This document shows positions 51,053 through 63,360 of a stretch of 64,000 nucleotides of DNA, piece after piece. The stretch lies in assembly GCA_030867875.1 (NCBI GenBank), contig JAOWCC010000026.1:819001-883000 (forward strand). The letters are read 5' to 3'. Made by a program: the position numbers and the translations under genes. The notes beneath the pieces were generated by a model. That model did not search any database, was not told the origin of the DNA, and saw only the letters and a program-made list of their open reading frames with translations. Every line of letters starts with the position of its first letter. Within the stretch, counting starts at the first letter, position 1. The stretch is from Actinernus sp. WN-2022 (Eukaryota; Cnidaria; Anthozoa; Actiniaria; Actinernidae).

Positions 51053-51450
51053 AAAGATGGCGCGAAATACAGTGTTTGTATGGGAATCCGATGCCAAATA
51101 ATTTCCGTAAAATCGAATTTCTGGACTATTCACTGCCTGAAAACTTTAGATACCAGGTAAGAGATTAACTGATCAAACTTTGAGGGATGTAGTTATACTG
51201 GGAAGCGTGCAATCGTGTTTTTCAGTTTCCCATACATTTCGGCTGTTTAAAACAACGAGTCAAAGGTATAGAAAACTGAAAACACGATTGCACGCTTCCC
51301 AGGACAGCTACATCCCTCAAATTTTGATCAGTTAATCTCTTACCTGGTATCTTAAGTTTGCAGGCAGTGAATAGTTCAGAAATTTGATTTTACGGAAATT
51401 AGTCTTTGGCATCGTATTCCCATACAAACACTGTATTTCGCGCCATGTTT
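51048..51450. repeat. Long imperfect inverted repeat
   Basis: 51048-51215 (gcgcgaaatacagtgtttgt ... ggaagcgtgcaatcgtgttt) is matched in inverse by 51270-51450 (aaacacgattgcacgcttcc ... acaaacactgtatttcgcgc). The right arm carries the 78-codon minus frame that mirrors the plus frame of the left arm. Confidence 0.8.
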
Positions 51451-51719
51451 GTCTGACCCTTGCGGGGGGTCTCGTACCAGACAATCTATTTTTAGAAACT
51501 GTGCGCAGCGCTATTGGTGGTGTGCAACAAATCCCCAGAGATTCAAATAACAAAGACTTGGCCGTCATGTTGGATGAACTAATAAGAGAAGCTTAACGAG
51601 GAATCTTTTGTTAAAGGGAACCAAGGTAACGGCGATGACGTCACATAGACGACCAGCAATAGACGATAGCAAGACTTAAATTACATCTCGAGAAATAATA
51701 AATTTCCAGCCAAACTTGG

Positions 51720-52377
51720 CAGGCTGTTTTATAATAATAATAATAATGATAATAATACATTTATATAGCGCCAATTCCCTACAGTCCATTAGCGCTTTAC
51801 ATATAATATAAAAATAAAAATATTAAGAAAAATTCATTTAAAAAAATATTTTAATTTAAAAATTTTTAACAGGTATTTTAAAGCTCTCAACTGTTTGGCT
51901 ATCTCTTATAAAGGCCAGTAGTGAGTTCAGGAGCCTAGACGCGGACACAGAGAAGGCTCTATAGCCATACCCTTTCAAGTTATATGGTGCGAATTCTAAC
52001 AGGTTCCTAGAGGCAGATCTTAGTTGCCATTTCGGTACATAAGGACGGACTAGATATTTCAGATAAATAGGAGCCGTGTCATTCAGGCACTTATATGTAA
52101 GTAATAATATCTTAAAACTGATCCTACATTCTATTGGCAACCAATGTAGCTCCTTTAAAACGGGTGTAATATTGTCGTACTTGTTTGTCATAGATATTAA
52201 TCTGGCTGCTGAATTTTGGACACTCTGAAGTTTCTGGATCAATTGTTTTGGCAGTCCACAAAGTAATGAATTGTAAAAATCCAGCCGTGATGTAATAATG
52301 GCATGCACTAATATCTCAGCCCTGATATATATTTTCGTATTCGCCATATCGTTGGAATCTATATATCGTATATCCAC
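51720..52377 (-). pseudogene. LINE (CR1/L2-like) ORF2 C-terminal fragment
   Basis: 173 codons: [51 protein letters not shown] and [17 protein letters not shown] are the standard end of CR1/L2-type reverse transcriptases. An aataat microsatellite near 51732 (the 3' tail on this strand) supports a LINE end. Confidence 0.88.
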
Positions 52378-52399
52378 AATGACGTCATGAAGAGAACAT

Positions 52400-52930
52400 C
52401 TGGAGCATTGAATGAAAATGACAGTAAAGAAATGCTAAAAAAAGTCGTTAAAAATAATCTCCGTTGCAGCATTGAATGAAAACTACAATAAAGTACTTAA
52501 ACATTTCGAAAAAGACGGTGTTTGCAGTAATGGGCTTATTTTAACGGTTTACAACGGTTCACCTCTATTTGTGACGTCAGAATGACGACATAACTTGCTT
52601 TGATTGCTAAACCAATAGCATCATTGGAAAGAGCAGCCAAACTAGGTTCAACATTTCATGATTTGCCACGGGTATTAATTAAAAGCAGAAAATGAGAACG
52701 GTTCACCCCTTTTAACGACTTTGAAAAAATGTACTTCATTATACTTTTAAAGATCATAAAAAGGTTGAACCGCTGTAATTTTCAGCATTTTTGCTTAAAA
52801 CATGGTAATATAAACATGTTTTGGTTGCTCTTTCCAGTGATGCAATTGGGTTGGCAATCAGAGCTAGTTATGACGTCATTGTGACGTCAAAAAATAGGGG
52901 TAAACCGTTGGGCGAACTAATTGGTGACTT
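52400..52930. repeat. Foldback repeat, copy 1
   Basis: Block aaaccaatagcatcattgga with flanking tgacgtca motifs near 52565-52645 is matched inverted near 52830-52900, making this a foldback. A related inverted copy lies at 56265-56580. No coding content. Confidence 0.65.
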
Positions 52931-52960
52931 TTGAGATATCAAAATAGTTGTTTAAATGAT

Positions 52961-53191
52961 GGAATACCTTGCCTCTTGAATTAAGAACACTTGCCTCTGT
53001 AAAGAGTTTCAAAAAGGCTATTGTGAGTTCATGGAATAAGTATTAAGGCACCTTTATTTACATACTTATTTTTAATTTTTACTAGCACACACATATATAT
53101 ATATATATATTACATTTTATCATATTACATTTCATTATAATTTTGTACTCCTATTTTTACTTATATATATGTTTGTGTGTATATATATATA
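52961..53191 (+). pseudogene. LINE ORF2 tail and 3' UTR, part 1
   Basis: A 28-codon frame ending at 53045 (LPLELRTLASVKSFKKAI, then WNKY stop) has the usual C-terminal pattern of LINE ORF2. An AT-rich 3' UTR with a TA microsatellite follows and is cut at 53191 by the foldback; it resumes at 55933. Confidence 0.6.
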
Positions 53192-55932
53192 AGTAGTATA
53201 GGGCGCATGGAATTAAGCCCCTTTTTTGCGGTGTTATGCTAATTTTTAAGGCACTCATGAATAAAGTGGTGAGCTCATGAATAAAGTGGGGTGGTTTCTC
53301 ATTATCTATTGTCTTTCCGCATGAAGAAAGTGCCGCGAGCTCATGAATAAAGTGCTGCGCTCATGAATAAAATGGAATCTCATTAAATGAAGTGGTTTCT
53401 CATTATCTATTGTTCCTTTGGATGAGGTCATCGATCTATTCGGGCATGTTTGGGCAAAGCCTATTGTTTGGGATCGTCTGTAAAACCAGGAGCCGTCGAC
53501 CCTGAATACATTCAAGAAATTGAGTAGCAACAAGATGGAAGTCATCTAAAATCCATTCGAAGTTGAATGAAAAAAGTAAAACATATCTTGCAATATCTAA
53601 ACCCCTTCGTAGCGTAAATAGTAAGAACAAACTACTCGTGATAGGCTCTAAACTGTCTTTATTATTTTCCTTTACAGTTAATAACTCATAAGATAATTGT
53701 ATACAAAATCCGGTATGGTTCATTAGATCAACTCTGCTGTTGTTTTTAGGGATTAGCGATAACTGAAGGGCCTATTGTTTTGAGGACAATTCTTGTGATG
53801 CAAATTCTTCTCTAAAACTGAACTATAATTACCATACGAATATAAACAAACCACCAGATAATTAAACAAAGTTTATTCAATCTCAAAAACACCAATTTTA
53901 AAAACAGTTCGTTTTTCCTTATCCTCGCGGAGTTGATAACTTTCTTATTTCTCAGTTCTTGGGTTGATATAATATACCATGTTACAAGATTACACTGATT
54001 TATGTTTCATTGATTTTTTTTCTTGTTGACAAATGCTACAAACAGTTGTGTTTTTACCGAGGAGAGGAAAATTAATGACCTAGGTAGTCTGGTCTAGTCT
54101 AAAAACTCTACTTTAGCAATCATTTTCTAATCTAGTCTAGAAATTGTATTATTTTTCTAGTCTAGTCGTTCTAAACTACAAAGTATCTAGTCTAGAAACT
54201 AACAACACTCACATCACCCGATGCCCACAAGCCCTGAACGCCCGCCGCCCGTCAACGGGCGTCAACGCCCGTCAACGTCCGTCAACGCCCGCCGCCCGTC
54301 AGCGGGCGTCAACGTCCGTCAACGCCCGCCTTCTCCTTCTTCGTCCTCCTCCCTCCTCCTCCTCCTCCTCCCTCCTCCCTCCTCCCTCCTCCTCCTCCTC
54401 CTCCTCCTCCTCCTTCTCCCTCTTCCTTCTCCTCCTCCCTCCTCCCTCTTCCTCTCCTCCTCCCTCCTCCTCCCTCATCGCTACCCCAAAGCTGATGTTA
54501 CAAATGTTACAGAAAATATCTGGACAACCGAAAGTATAGCATAAGGAAGCTTTGGGGTAGCGATGAGGGGAGGAGGGAGGAGGGAGGAGGGAGGAGGGAG
54601 CAGGGAGCAGGGAGGAGGGAGGAGGGAGGAGGGAGGAGGGAGGAGGGAGGAGGAGGAGGATGAGGGAGGAGGAGGAAGAAGGAAGAGGCGGGCGTTGACG
54701 GACGTTGACGCCCGCTGACGGGCGGCGGGCGTTGACGGACGTTGACGGGCGTTGACGCCCGTTGACGGGCGGCGGGCGTTTCAGGGCTTGTGGGCATCGG
54801 GTGTTGTGAGTGTTGTTAGTTTCTAGACTAGATACTTTGTAGTCTAGATATTTTGTAGTCTAGAACGACTAGACTAGAAAAGAATACAATTTCTAGACTA
54901 GATTAGAAAATGATAGCTAAATTAGAGTTTTCAGACTAGACTACCTAGATTAACAATTTCTAGACTAGACTATAAAATGATAGCTAAAGTAGAGTTTTTA
55001 GACTAGACCAGACTACCTAGGTCATTAATGTTCCTCTCCTTGGTAAAAATACAACTGTCTGTAGCATTTCTCAACAAGAAAAAAAAATCAATGAAAACAT
55101 AAATCAATGTAATCTTGTAACATGGTATATTATATTAACCCAAGAACTGAGAAATAAGAAAGTTATCAACTCCGCGAGGATAAGGAAAACGAACTGTTTT
55201 TAAAATTGTTGTTTTTGAGATTGAATAAACTTTGTTTAATTATCTGGTGGTTTGTTTATATTCGTATGGTAATTATAGTTCAGTTTTAGAGAAGAATTTG
55301 CTTCACAAGGAGTTTTCCTCAAAACAATATATAGGCCCTTCAGTTATCGCTAATCCCTAAAAACAACAGCAGAGTTGATCTAATGAACCATACCGGATTT
55401 TGTATACAATTATCTTATGAGTTATTAACTGTGAAGGAAAATAATAAAGACAGTTTAGAGCCTATCACGAGTAGTTTGTTCTTACTATTCACGCTACGAA
55501 GGGGTTTAGATTTTGCGAGATATGTTTTAATTTTTTTATTCAACTTCGAATGGATTTTAGATGACTTCCATCTTGTTGCTACTCAATTTCTTGAATGTAT
55601 TCAGGGTCGACGGCTCCTGGTTTTACAGACGATCCCAAACAATAGGCTTTGCCCAAATATGCCCGAATAGATCGATGACCTCATCCAAAGGAATAATAGA
55701 TAATGAGAAACCACTTCATTTAATGAGATTCCATTTTATTCATGAGCGCACCACTTTATCCATGAGCGCGCCGCACTTTTTTCATGCGGAAAGACAATAG
55801 ATAATGAGAAACCACCGCACTTTATTCATGAGCTCACCACTTTATTCATGAGCGCCTTAAATTTAGCATAACACCGCAAAAATTAACATAACAGCGCAAA
55901 AAGGGGCTTAATTCCATGCGCCCTATACTACT
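53192..55932. mobile_element. 2.74-kb foldback with Polinton-like termini
   Basis: Begins agtagtatagggcgcatgga and ends with the complement, ...ccctatactact. The arms run to about 54510 and from about 54545, so nearly the whole element is inverted repeat. Each arm holds the same 95-codon frame (53436-53723 -, 55383-55670 +), polypyrimidine tct/cct tracts and repeats of gtcaacgcccgtcaacg type. The end motif is that of both Polintons. Flanks are TA-rich, so the duplication (tata) is not decisive. No transposase, integrase or polymerase. Confidence 0.85.
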
Positions 55933-56060
55933 TATATATACCCTTTCTATTTTCTTTCTTTTATGATGTATTTATGAAATTTTCTTTTTGAGCAGAGCCC
56001 TACTGAAAATCACTTTACGTGACGTAGGCCGTCTGGGTAAAGAAAAATATTATGCGGCAT
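55933..56060 (+). pseudogene. LINE 3' UTR, part 2
   Basis: tgagcagagccctactgaaa ... gacgtaggccgtctgggtaa resembles the 3' UTR end of LINEs and follows on from 53191 when the foldback is removed. Confidence 0.5.
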
Positions 56061-57980
56061 CGTCATTTTCACCTGTGATAAAGTATGACACTGAATGGAT
56101 CTTTATTTGAGTACGGATACTCATCAGACATATATATATATTAAAAAAACATCCTGGTTTCCACGAGAGCCGTATATACAAATATAATAATAAAAACTAT
56201 ACATATAAACGTTAGTTACAGGTTAATAAATATAAAAATAATCTCATTATATTGTACCTATTTTGGCCGCACTTTCCAATGATGCTATTGGTTTAGCAAT
56301 AAGATAAATTTATGACGTCATTCTGACGTCACAAATTGGGTGAATCGTGGGATGAACCGTTGTAAACTGTTAAAAAAACACTTCTGCAGAAATCGTCTTT
56401 TTACGTCATTTTATCAAAACATTTAAGTACTTTACTCTCATTTTCATTCAATGCTGCAAAGGTTAATATTTTGACGACTTTTCTAAAAACATTGTGGTTC
56501 TTTACTATCATTTGCATTCAATGCTGCAAATGATATTATATACATGACGACATTGTGACCTCATTAAACAGCGATGGACATGAAGCAGAATATACAAGAT
56601 GTACATTCTAACAATAACAGAGGCTACCAAGTTTGGTAATAATTATCTTATTGCTCGAGATTCTGCAGCCGATTTCATAAAGAAGCTTCTCAGACAATCA
56701 TCTGCAAAATATGTTGACACAGTCGAAATACTGGACACAAAGTTAATACAGTTGAGACTTCCCAACCCCCTCCCCATTTCAGTGTTGGTTGTGAATGAAT
56801 TCTAGATTGAAAGAGGAGGTTAATTTAAAGAACGGTCTCTAAATGCGAGCGTGTTGTAATCTGACCCTACTGACGTCACTAATCAATTGTTCAAGGTTGT
56901 CAGCCATCTGCGCGAAATTACTTCCGTTCCATGTAAGTCGCGGTGAAAATCGAGCCATTTGTCGATAACTCTTGTATTTTCGTTTTAGTGTTTTGAAATT
57001 AATAAATTCACCCCAAAATATCTAGCAGCCCTCTTCTAAAAAGGAAAAGATGTTGGTAGCAAAACAATATTTGTTGGAACGGGACCCGGTTGTTTCGAAT
57101 TCTAATTATCACGTGACTTTGCTTCCTCTCTTCTTATTTTTCTTCTAGATATAGTGCAACATATCCTCGCTCTACAATTACCAATAATCAGTATTTCAAG
57201 CGTGTTTGCCATTTACTGATTATTGGTAATTGTAGAGCGAGGATGCGTTGTATAGTTAGGGCCTCTAGCCCCTGAGGAATCTGAGCTTGAGTCGCTCGGC
57301 CCGCGTGGGGTCTAAGCTCGGTTATTACACAGCGTTCGGAAAAACGATCGACTACAGATCGGGTTTCTGAGAGCTTCCGTGTTAAAAAAGAGGACACATT
57401 ACGGTATGTGTATTAAGTTAGAACTCCATTTGCCTCGTTTGGTACATAGTTTTGGACCGCCTTGTCACTGATGTATTTCTAGGGGGAGGGGACTATTAAG
57501 TATTAACTATTTTAAACTATTTTATTCTATTAACTATTGTAACGATGGTATCCCTGTGGACATTTATCACATGACATAATGCACCAATAAGAACGTTGTT
57601 GTCACATGTGCGTTGAAGGAAACCCGAGGCCAGAGGAATAAACTAGAGACAAATGGATCTCTGGAGTTTAGTTTAATAAATTGAATAGCTAAACATTACA
57701 ACTATTACGGGTTGATGGTATTAACTATTATTACAAAAAGAAATGAAAGAAACAAAAGAACGGCCTTGATCAAATCAAGTATCGATCTGTAACTGCCACT
57801 TATGTCTATTTAGAATTTAGAATATTTCGGAAGATAAGAAGAAGCAAGAGCAAGAACAAGAATAAGAACAATATAAAACTCGATCAAGGTTGTTTAAACT
57901 TTCAAGGGAAACTAACTTCAAGCCCTCATTTTAAGACATTTGGACTATCCGTAGCTATTAATATTTAATCAATATAACTC
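56061..57980. other. Intergenic host DNA
   Basis: No supported gene. Contains an inverted copy of the 52400-52930 repeat (about 56265-56580), an open frame at 56599-56805 without recognisable domain, and a hairpin at 57150-57245 whose arms atcctcgctctacaattacc and its complement flank a loop of about 25 bp. Confidence 0.5.
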
Positions 57981-57982
57981 AC

Positions 57983-58054
57983 AGCTTTTTCAGTGCTGAC
58001 AGTCCTGTGAATGTTTTTCTCGTGATGGTCTTGATGTTGTTATTATCAAGGTAT
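57983..58054 (-). CDS. Leucine-rich repeat exon 3 of host gene
   Basis: Exactly 72 bp (24 residues), read on the minus strand as YLDNNNIKTITRKTF then GLSALKKL, one LRR. Acceptor ttttaacag and donor gtgagt flank it. Same phase as the two upstream exons. Confidence 0.85.
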
Positions 58055-58258
58055 CTGTTAAAACGATTAATGGTATAATATTTAGTTTAAGAATAATTCA
58101 CGATGATTTATTGCACATCTTATTGTGCATTTTACATTATTCGAAATAGTTTATTGTGGCCGATAAACATGAAATTAAGGTTAAAGAACATTCATAGATA
58201 CGAGTTACTTCTCATCTTTTCAATTAAATATTACAGTTTTGTTTTACTTCCTACTTAC

Positions 58259-58330
58259 AAATAGGAGAGGTTTTTATTTTCTTCGAACATTCCTGGAGAG
58301 AGTTCCTTCAACTTGTTCATACGAAGACTC
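58259..58330 (-). CDS. Leucine-rich repeat exon 2 of host gene
   Basis: 72 bp, one repeat (SLRMNKLKELSPGMF then ENKNLSYL). Acceptor atttatttag, donor gtaagt. One-repeat, 72-bp exons are the classic structure of LRR receptor genes such as the LGR and relaxin-receptor families; the exact gene cannot be named from three repeats. Confidence 0.87.
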
Positions 58331-58709
58331 CTAAATAAATGAGAATAAGGTTGTTTCAATCAAAGCAGCCATAACTGACCAGCTAGATTATGGATTGACA
58401 GTAATAATGGAGGATGCAATAAAGATGGACAAATGTCCACATAAATATTTTCTACGGGAAATCGAGACCGTCGCCATATCGCCATTAATCTTGACTACAG
58501 GAAATTGATGTGTTGTATACATTACAAAGACAAAACCAAACTGATAAGCCATTCTACTGCCAGAACATGCTGTCACAGTACTTGATCCATAACTCGGTAT
58601 AGTTTTGTATAGTATAGTTTTACACCTTAAAAACCAGTCATACACAATTCGCGCTCCCTGTGCTCTTTATGTACACAGTAAGTAAGTTTCCAATGTTGTC
58701 AGTACTCAC

Positions 58710-58781
58710 AGAACACGTAGCTTGCCAAGACCCGCAAAAGAGTTTCCATGAAGGTTGTAAATTAAATTTCGTCCAAGATCC
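58710..58781 (-). CDS. Leucine-rich repeat exon 1 (of those visible) of host gene
   Basis: 72 bp, one repeat (DLGRNLIYNLHGNSF then GLGKLRVL). Acceptor tttcttttgcag, donor gtgagt. The remaining exons must lie further along the minus strand on either side, beyond what I can recognise here. Confidence 0.87.
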
Positions 58782-59949
58782 CTGCAAAAGAAATAAGCGA
58801 ATGTAAATAACCCTGAGGATCCTTCCCCTATATTCAAACCCTCTCACCATAACAAGCCTTATGCATAATAGAGTTTAACGCTCATTGACATATTCCGTTG
58901 CAATGCAACACCGTTGCCATTCTGGCGGGAGCAAATACAAGTTTGACTTCCGGTGTTACGTATGCCAGGCCTAACAGCCACCTGATAGTTTTAATGCTTT
59001 CAAGTGTTTGTAAATTTTATTCGTGGTTTACCTGAAAGGTTTTCATGAATGAACGAAAGTATTCAAAAGTAAAGAGCAAGCCATGGCAGGTGCTAATGTC
59101 GCTGGAAAACGATAAAGCTTGGTTAATCTTGTTAAAGAAATACTTGGCAAGAAGCTCAATCAGATAATTTTGAGGGAATCGTTCAGGACTCGAAAGGCAA
59201 TTGTACTTGAACCTAGGGAAAGGGAAATGATTAATAATTTATACTGAGTAACTCATAAAAAACATTAACGGGAAGCGTACTTCGCATTCACCCGTCCGGC
59301 GCCACCAACACAGTAAAATCGGGAATGAATGGGAAAGCAAATTTGTTGGACTCTCCTCAGGTGAAGACAATCCCTTCTCACTATTGATTGATAGAATATC
59401 TAAATAATATCTATAGTTGTCAAATACACAGAAACAGAAATGACTGCTTTCAGCGAGAACATGGCTTCTTAAAACACGAAGAAAACACGGCTACCTCAGT
59501 CCTCAGTAAGCTACTAAAATCGTGGTACAAAGAAAATCACGGAAACGAGAAAAACTAAACAATCAGTTTCATCAAAGCAAACAGCTTTTTTTTGGATGGT
59601 TTTACGGCTTTATTTTCATGCATATGACTCGTGTTCATTTATCGTTAGTTGTAATGTAGCGATGAAATGACCCGGGCAAAAAGTGCACAAAAAAGTGCGC
59701 AATGAATAATTATGAGTAATAATAGTGCGCAATGAAATATTAATGAGTATAATAGTGCGTAATGAATAATTAATGAGTAACAAGCGGCTGTACGCAGCCT
59801 TTACTCGGGCTTAGTTGAAATTTTAATGGCAGTTGAAATAAGAAGTGTTGTGTGATCACGTTCTAAATTCTCCCTTAGAAAGCAAAGAATTTGAAGGAGA
59901 ATTTATAACTTGATCAGGAGTCACTTATGCCCTTGTTGCACACAGCTCT
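58782..59949. other. Intergenic or intronic host DNA
   Basis: No further LRR exon or other gene recognised. A short tandem array at about 59690-59785 repeats gtgcgcaatgaataattaatg-like units three to four times. Confidence 0.5.
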
Positions 59950-61960
59950 GTAATTACTCGGGCCAGGCCTTGGGCCGAGGTACGAGTCAGAAATCGCAAG
60001 TGTTATTTTTTTATTTTTTTTGTGTCGCTGTTTTGCACGGGCAACCAATCAGATTGTGCCTTCTTTCAATTTCACCACCAATCAGATTACACTGTACTGG
60101 TCACGTGAACAATAGCCATGTTAATTTATTTACATAACTTAATACAGTAAATACAAGATGACCTACTAGGGAGGAAATTTCTTTCTAATTTAATTTGGAG
60201 TGGCAATTTTTTCCTCAAGCGCTTGCAATTTTAACAGTTTAATGTTTTATTTAACTTCACTCGTGGGAAAGCCTTCCAACAGTATATTTCGACGTTCTGA
60301 CTTTCGGAGCGTTCGTAATTTATGGACTTTCGCGTAAGTCGGGGTAACAAGCCAAATGAGTCGCGTTTTAGGAATACCAGGGTTTTGAGTTGTATAATTA
60401 ATTGTGCATGGGCCACGTAAAATGGTACGTTGGCTCGAATAAACACTCAGTGAACGGAACCACACAAGACATCTGCATCGGATGCTAGACCTGGTCTAAA
60501 ATTGTTAGGTTTTTTTTTAATTTGGGGTTTAAGTTTTTAGATGGTCTGATTTGAGAAAATGAATTATTAATGACCAGAGTGGCGTTGTATTCTGCAATCG
60601 CTCCGAAACGTGAAATGTACAAATTAGTCTCGTCTCACGCGTGGGAACACTCTCCTGTGATTGGTCAATGGGGTAGCTGTTGGCACCCGTGATCAGATCA
60701 AGAGTGGGCGTTCTCACGCGCTGAGTGCAGATGCGTCGGTAAACGCCGCGAAATAGTGCATATTCGCTTACGAAAGGATGGATCACTCTCCGGAATATGT
60801 GTAGTAAGTTTTGCAAAAATTCAAACATGTTATTTTAACCAAGTTACTATCTGATACTATCACTATGACACAGTCTTAAATCGTGACCAGTGACCCGCGA
60901 CCCGCGACCAGTGACCCGTGACCCGTGACCCGTGGCCCGTGACCAGTGACCCGCGACCCGCATTATAGACTCGCCGCGTTTTTTACCCAGATCAGCAGAT
61001 CGCCAGAGATTTTATATACGACACGACGACCAGGGGTTGATCAAAGCCAGGACCCGGCTAATCCACAGATCGAATTGGAATTTATCGTGTTGATTTGCTG
61101 CTAAAATCAAAGGCTTCTTCGAAAGAAATGGCAAGATGTTTAGTTCTTCTTGGAGGACTTTGGATGGGCTTGAATGAAAATTTCTAAAATTTTACGAAAT
61201 GATTATGGATAACTGGCGCTCCTAATGTCTAAACGCACGTGGTGAAATGACATTTGTAAGTAAAATACACACAACACTTGTTGTTATTATTTAATATTCG
61301 TTTCTGTTAAAAGTAATGGAATCAAATAGAGTAGTAAATGGACAGATTCCTCAGTAGTTCCAGGCCAGCGTCGGCACTTTCAACTGAAACTTTATTTATC
61401 CACGTAATATTCTTATTGGTTTTTATAGAAGCCGTGCTATAAATATACGGAGGGTACAAAGTGCAGGTTGCAGGTTGGGTGCTGCAGGTTGACAGTTTTC
61501 GGTTAATAAATGAAATATATCAATAATACATTTATGGGCATGACTTTTAGGCGATCATCGCAGCCGTTATCTATGTCGTCACGCAGTTTTTTGTTTGCCG
61601 ACGATTGATACGAAAGGGCTTCAAACTCTGGCTCTGCTACTTCTTATTTTGCTGAACTGCTCAGAATACCTTGATATTACCGTTCAATAAATCTACCTTA
61701 ATTTATCCTAAAGAAAGCTTTGATTTATACCCTCGAAGAATAATTTATTTTATTTTCTCCACTTCGCCTTCTCTTGCCGTTAACAATAGGAAATGGACAA
61801 TCTACAATTAATCTACAATGTTTACCGTCTCGTTTTTCTCGGCCAATGGAAATCCAGATACGGTGGCGCATAGAGGTTTCTCTCGGCGACAGGAAAGAAA
61901 TCTCTGCTCGCAGGGAAATTGATCTGCGATCCAATTCCAGGGAAATACACACGATGTTCT
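59950..61960 (+). repeat. Dispersed repeat (ctcgggcc family), copy 2
   Basis: Longer, diverged copy of 26587-27700, starting ttactcgggccaggcc. It contains insertions absent from copy 1, including a cccgtgacc-type tandem repeat (60882-60962) and a block near 61445-61560. Confidence 0.72.
60882..60962 (+). repeat. Short minisatellite, (cccgtga)n type
   Basis: About eleven imperfect 7-bp units cccgcga / cccgtga / ccagtga. Position within the dispersed repeat suggests local expansion. Confidence 0.85.
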
Positions 61961-62090
61961 GACATTTTGAGTATTTTGTTCGATTTTCATTTAATTAATT
62001 AATTAATTAATTATTTATTTATCTATTTATCTATTTCATTTATCAATCGAAAACTGTCAACCTGCACCCAACCTGCACTTTGTACCGTCC
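61450..62090. repeat. Inverted-repeat pair
   Basis: ggtacaaagtgcaggttgca ... gttgacagttttcg at 61452-61502 is matched inverted by cgaaaactgtcaacctgcac ... gcactttgtacc at 62047-62086. ataaatata occurs outside both ends. It may be a small foldback containing part of the dispersed repeat. Confidence 0.55.
61985..62040. repeat. Microsatellite, taat/attt/atct
   Basis: Runs of taattaattaattaat followed by atttatttatctatttatct. Confidence 0.85.
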
Positions 62091-62099
62091 GATAAATAT

Positions 62100-63230
62100 A
62101 GTCGTATCAAGTATGACAACATATTTTAATTAAAATTTAATATAAAATTTTAATATAAACTTATTTATTTTATGACAAATAATGTAGTAGTACAACTACT
62201 CTACTAAAAATAACAACGCATATTCATGTTTAAAAAATTAAGAATTTTAACTCGGTCACTTCATGACATGAGTATAAAGAATCACAGGGCCCACATAAGG
62301 AGCTTCCAGGAGGTCATAACAAAGGTAAGTGTTCAATAGGGATTTATGTAGGAGAGAGACCGAAGATAATATTTTCTCTGTATGTTAACTAGCTTTTGCT
62401 TGTCAAATTACCCATATATTTACATGCCCACAGGCACATCATATTACCAGTTAAGAATCTTTGTACCAATTCATGATCATTGGAATAAAAAGCTGCTCTG
62501 AATTTTGAAAATCACATGGCAACCATCATATATATATATCAATACTTATTTGAGCCTATGAGAGAATTATAAATTCTTTTAATTAAGACCCTTTTTACAA
62601 GACTTACATGTAAATTGTTTTTTGAAGATGACTTTTAAGAAGAATTGTGATTCTTTGTCCCCAGATAAATCATAAAACTATTTTCATAACAATTATGTCT
62701 TGGAAAAACTTAGAGTGCCTGGCATGGGATGCTAACTGCCATATAAAGCAAAATGCAGCCATGATGTTTCTAGCAGTAGCTAAGGTAGAGTGATGTTATG
62801 CACCATATGTATATTAGACTAATCTGGAATTTAAGCAAATGTCAAATTAAAGCGAGCATTCTTTATTTGAGACAATATACCAACACTAGAGCAGTGATCA
62901 TATAATGGGTAACTAGTTCCTGTAAACACTAATGTTGGTCTGCGTCGGCGAGAAAGGTAAACACTGGTATAATCGACTAAAGTCGATTGAGGTATGCTAA
63001 CCGCCGTGAAAAGCGAGTAGCAGCTGACGTTTCGAGAGGTATCCCTTCATAGTAAAAAAGGGAATTGTGGGTGGGGAAACGGTTTATATAGTGTTGAGTG
63101 CATGATTACCGCTGAGGAAACATGTACTCGCATCAATTGGGATCAAAGAAAATTGCGCCAATAATAGAAATGCTAATAGCTGTAAGAGGAACAATAAGGA
63201 GTGATGAGTAAACTAAGGAAACATGCCAGG
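62100..63230. other. Intergenic host DNA
   Basis: AT-rich; no gene seen. The part around 63020-63060 (agctgacgtttcgag, then tatcccttcat) resembles terminal sequence found next to Penelope-like elements in cnidarians (recognised by pattern). Confidence 0.5.
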
Positions 63231-63360
63231 AAGGGTAAAGTGACGAACTACAGGTTTGGCGAGATCCTTGCTGTTAGTTCTAACATCTAGCGTTCGCGGA
63301 ATCGATCTCCTAAGCTTCGCCCTGTTTCTCCGATGTAGATTTTGTTAATAAGTGTAAAGG
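63231..63360 (-). pseudogene. Penelope-like element, GIY-YIG endonuclease fragment
   Basis: The minus strand reads IYIGETGRSLGDRFRER, then after a one-base shift DVRTNSKDLAKPVVRHF and LPG, a characteristic run of the Penelope GIY-YIG domain. Frameshifted and truncated; a decayed retroelement. Confidence 0.8.

Noticed and set aside
53436..53723. 95-codon frame as a gene
   Set aside because: It occurs as mirror copies in a palindrome, has no recognised domain and a tail-like location. Kept only as a property of the foldback.
56599..56805. Small plus-strand frame of 68 codons
   Set aside because: No motif, no splice sites or repeat copy that supports it; kept as unassigned intergenic DNA.
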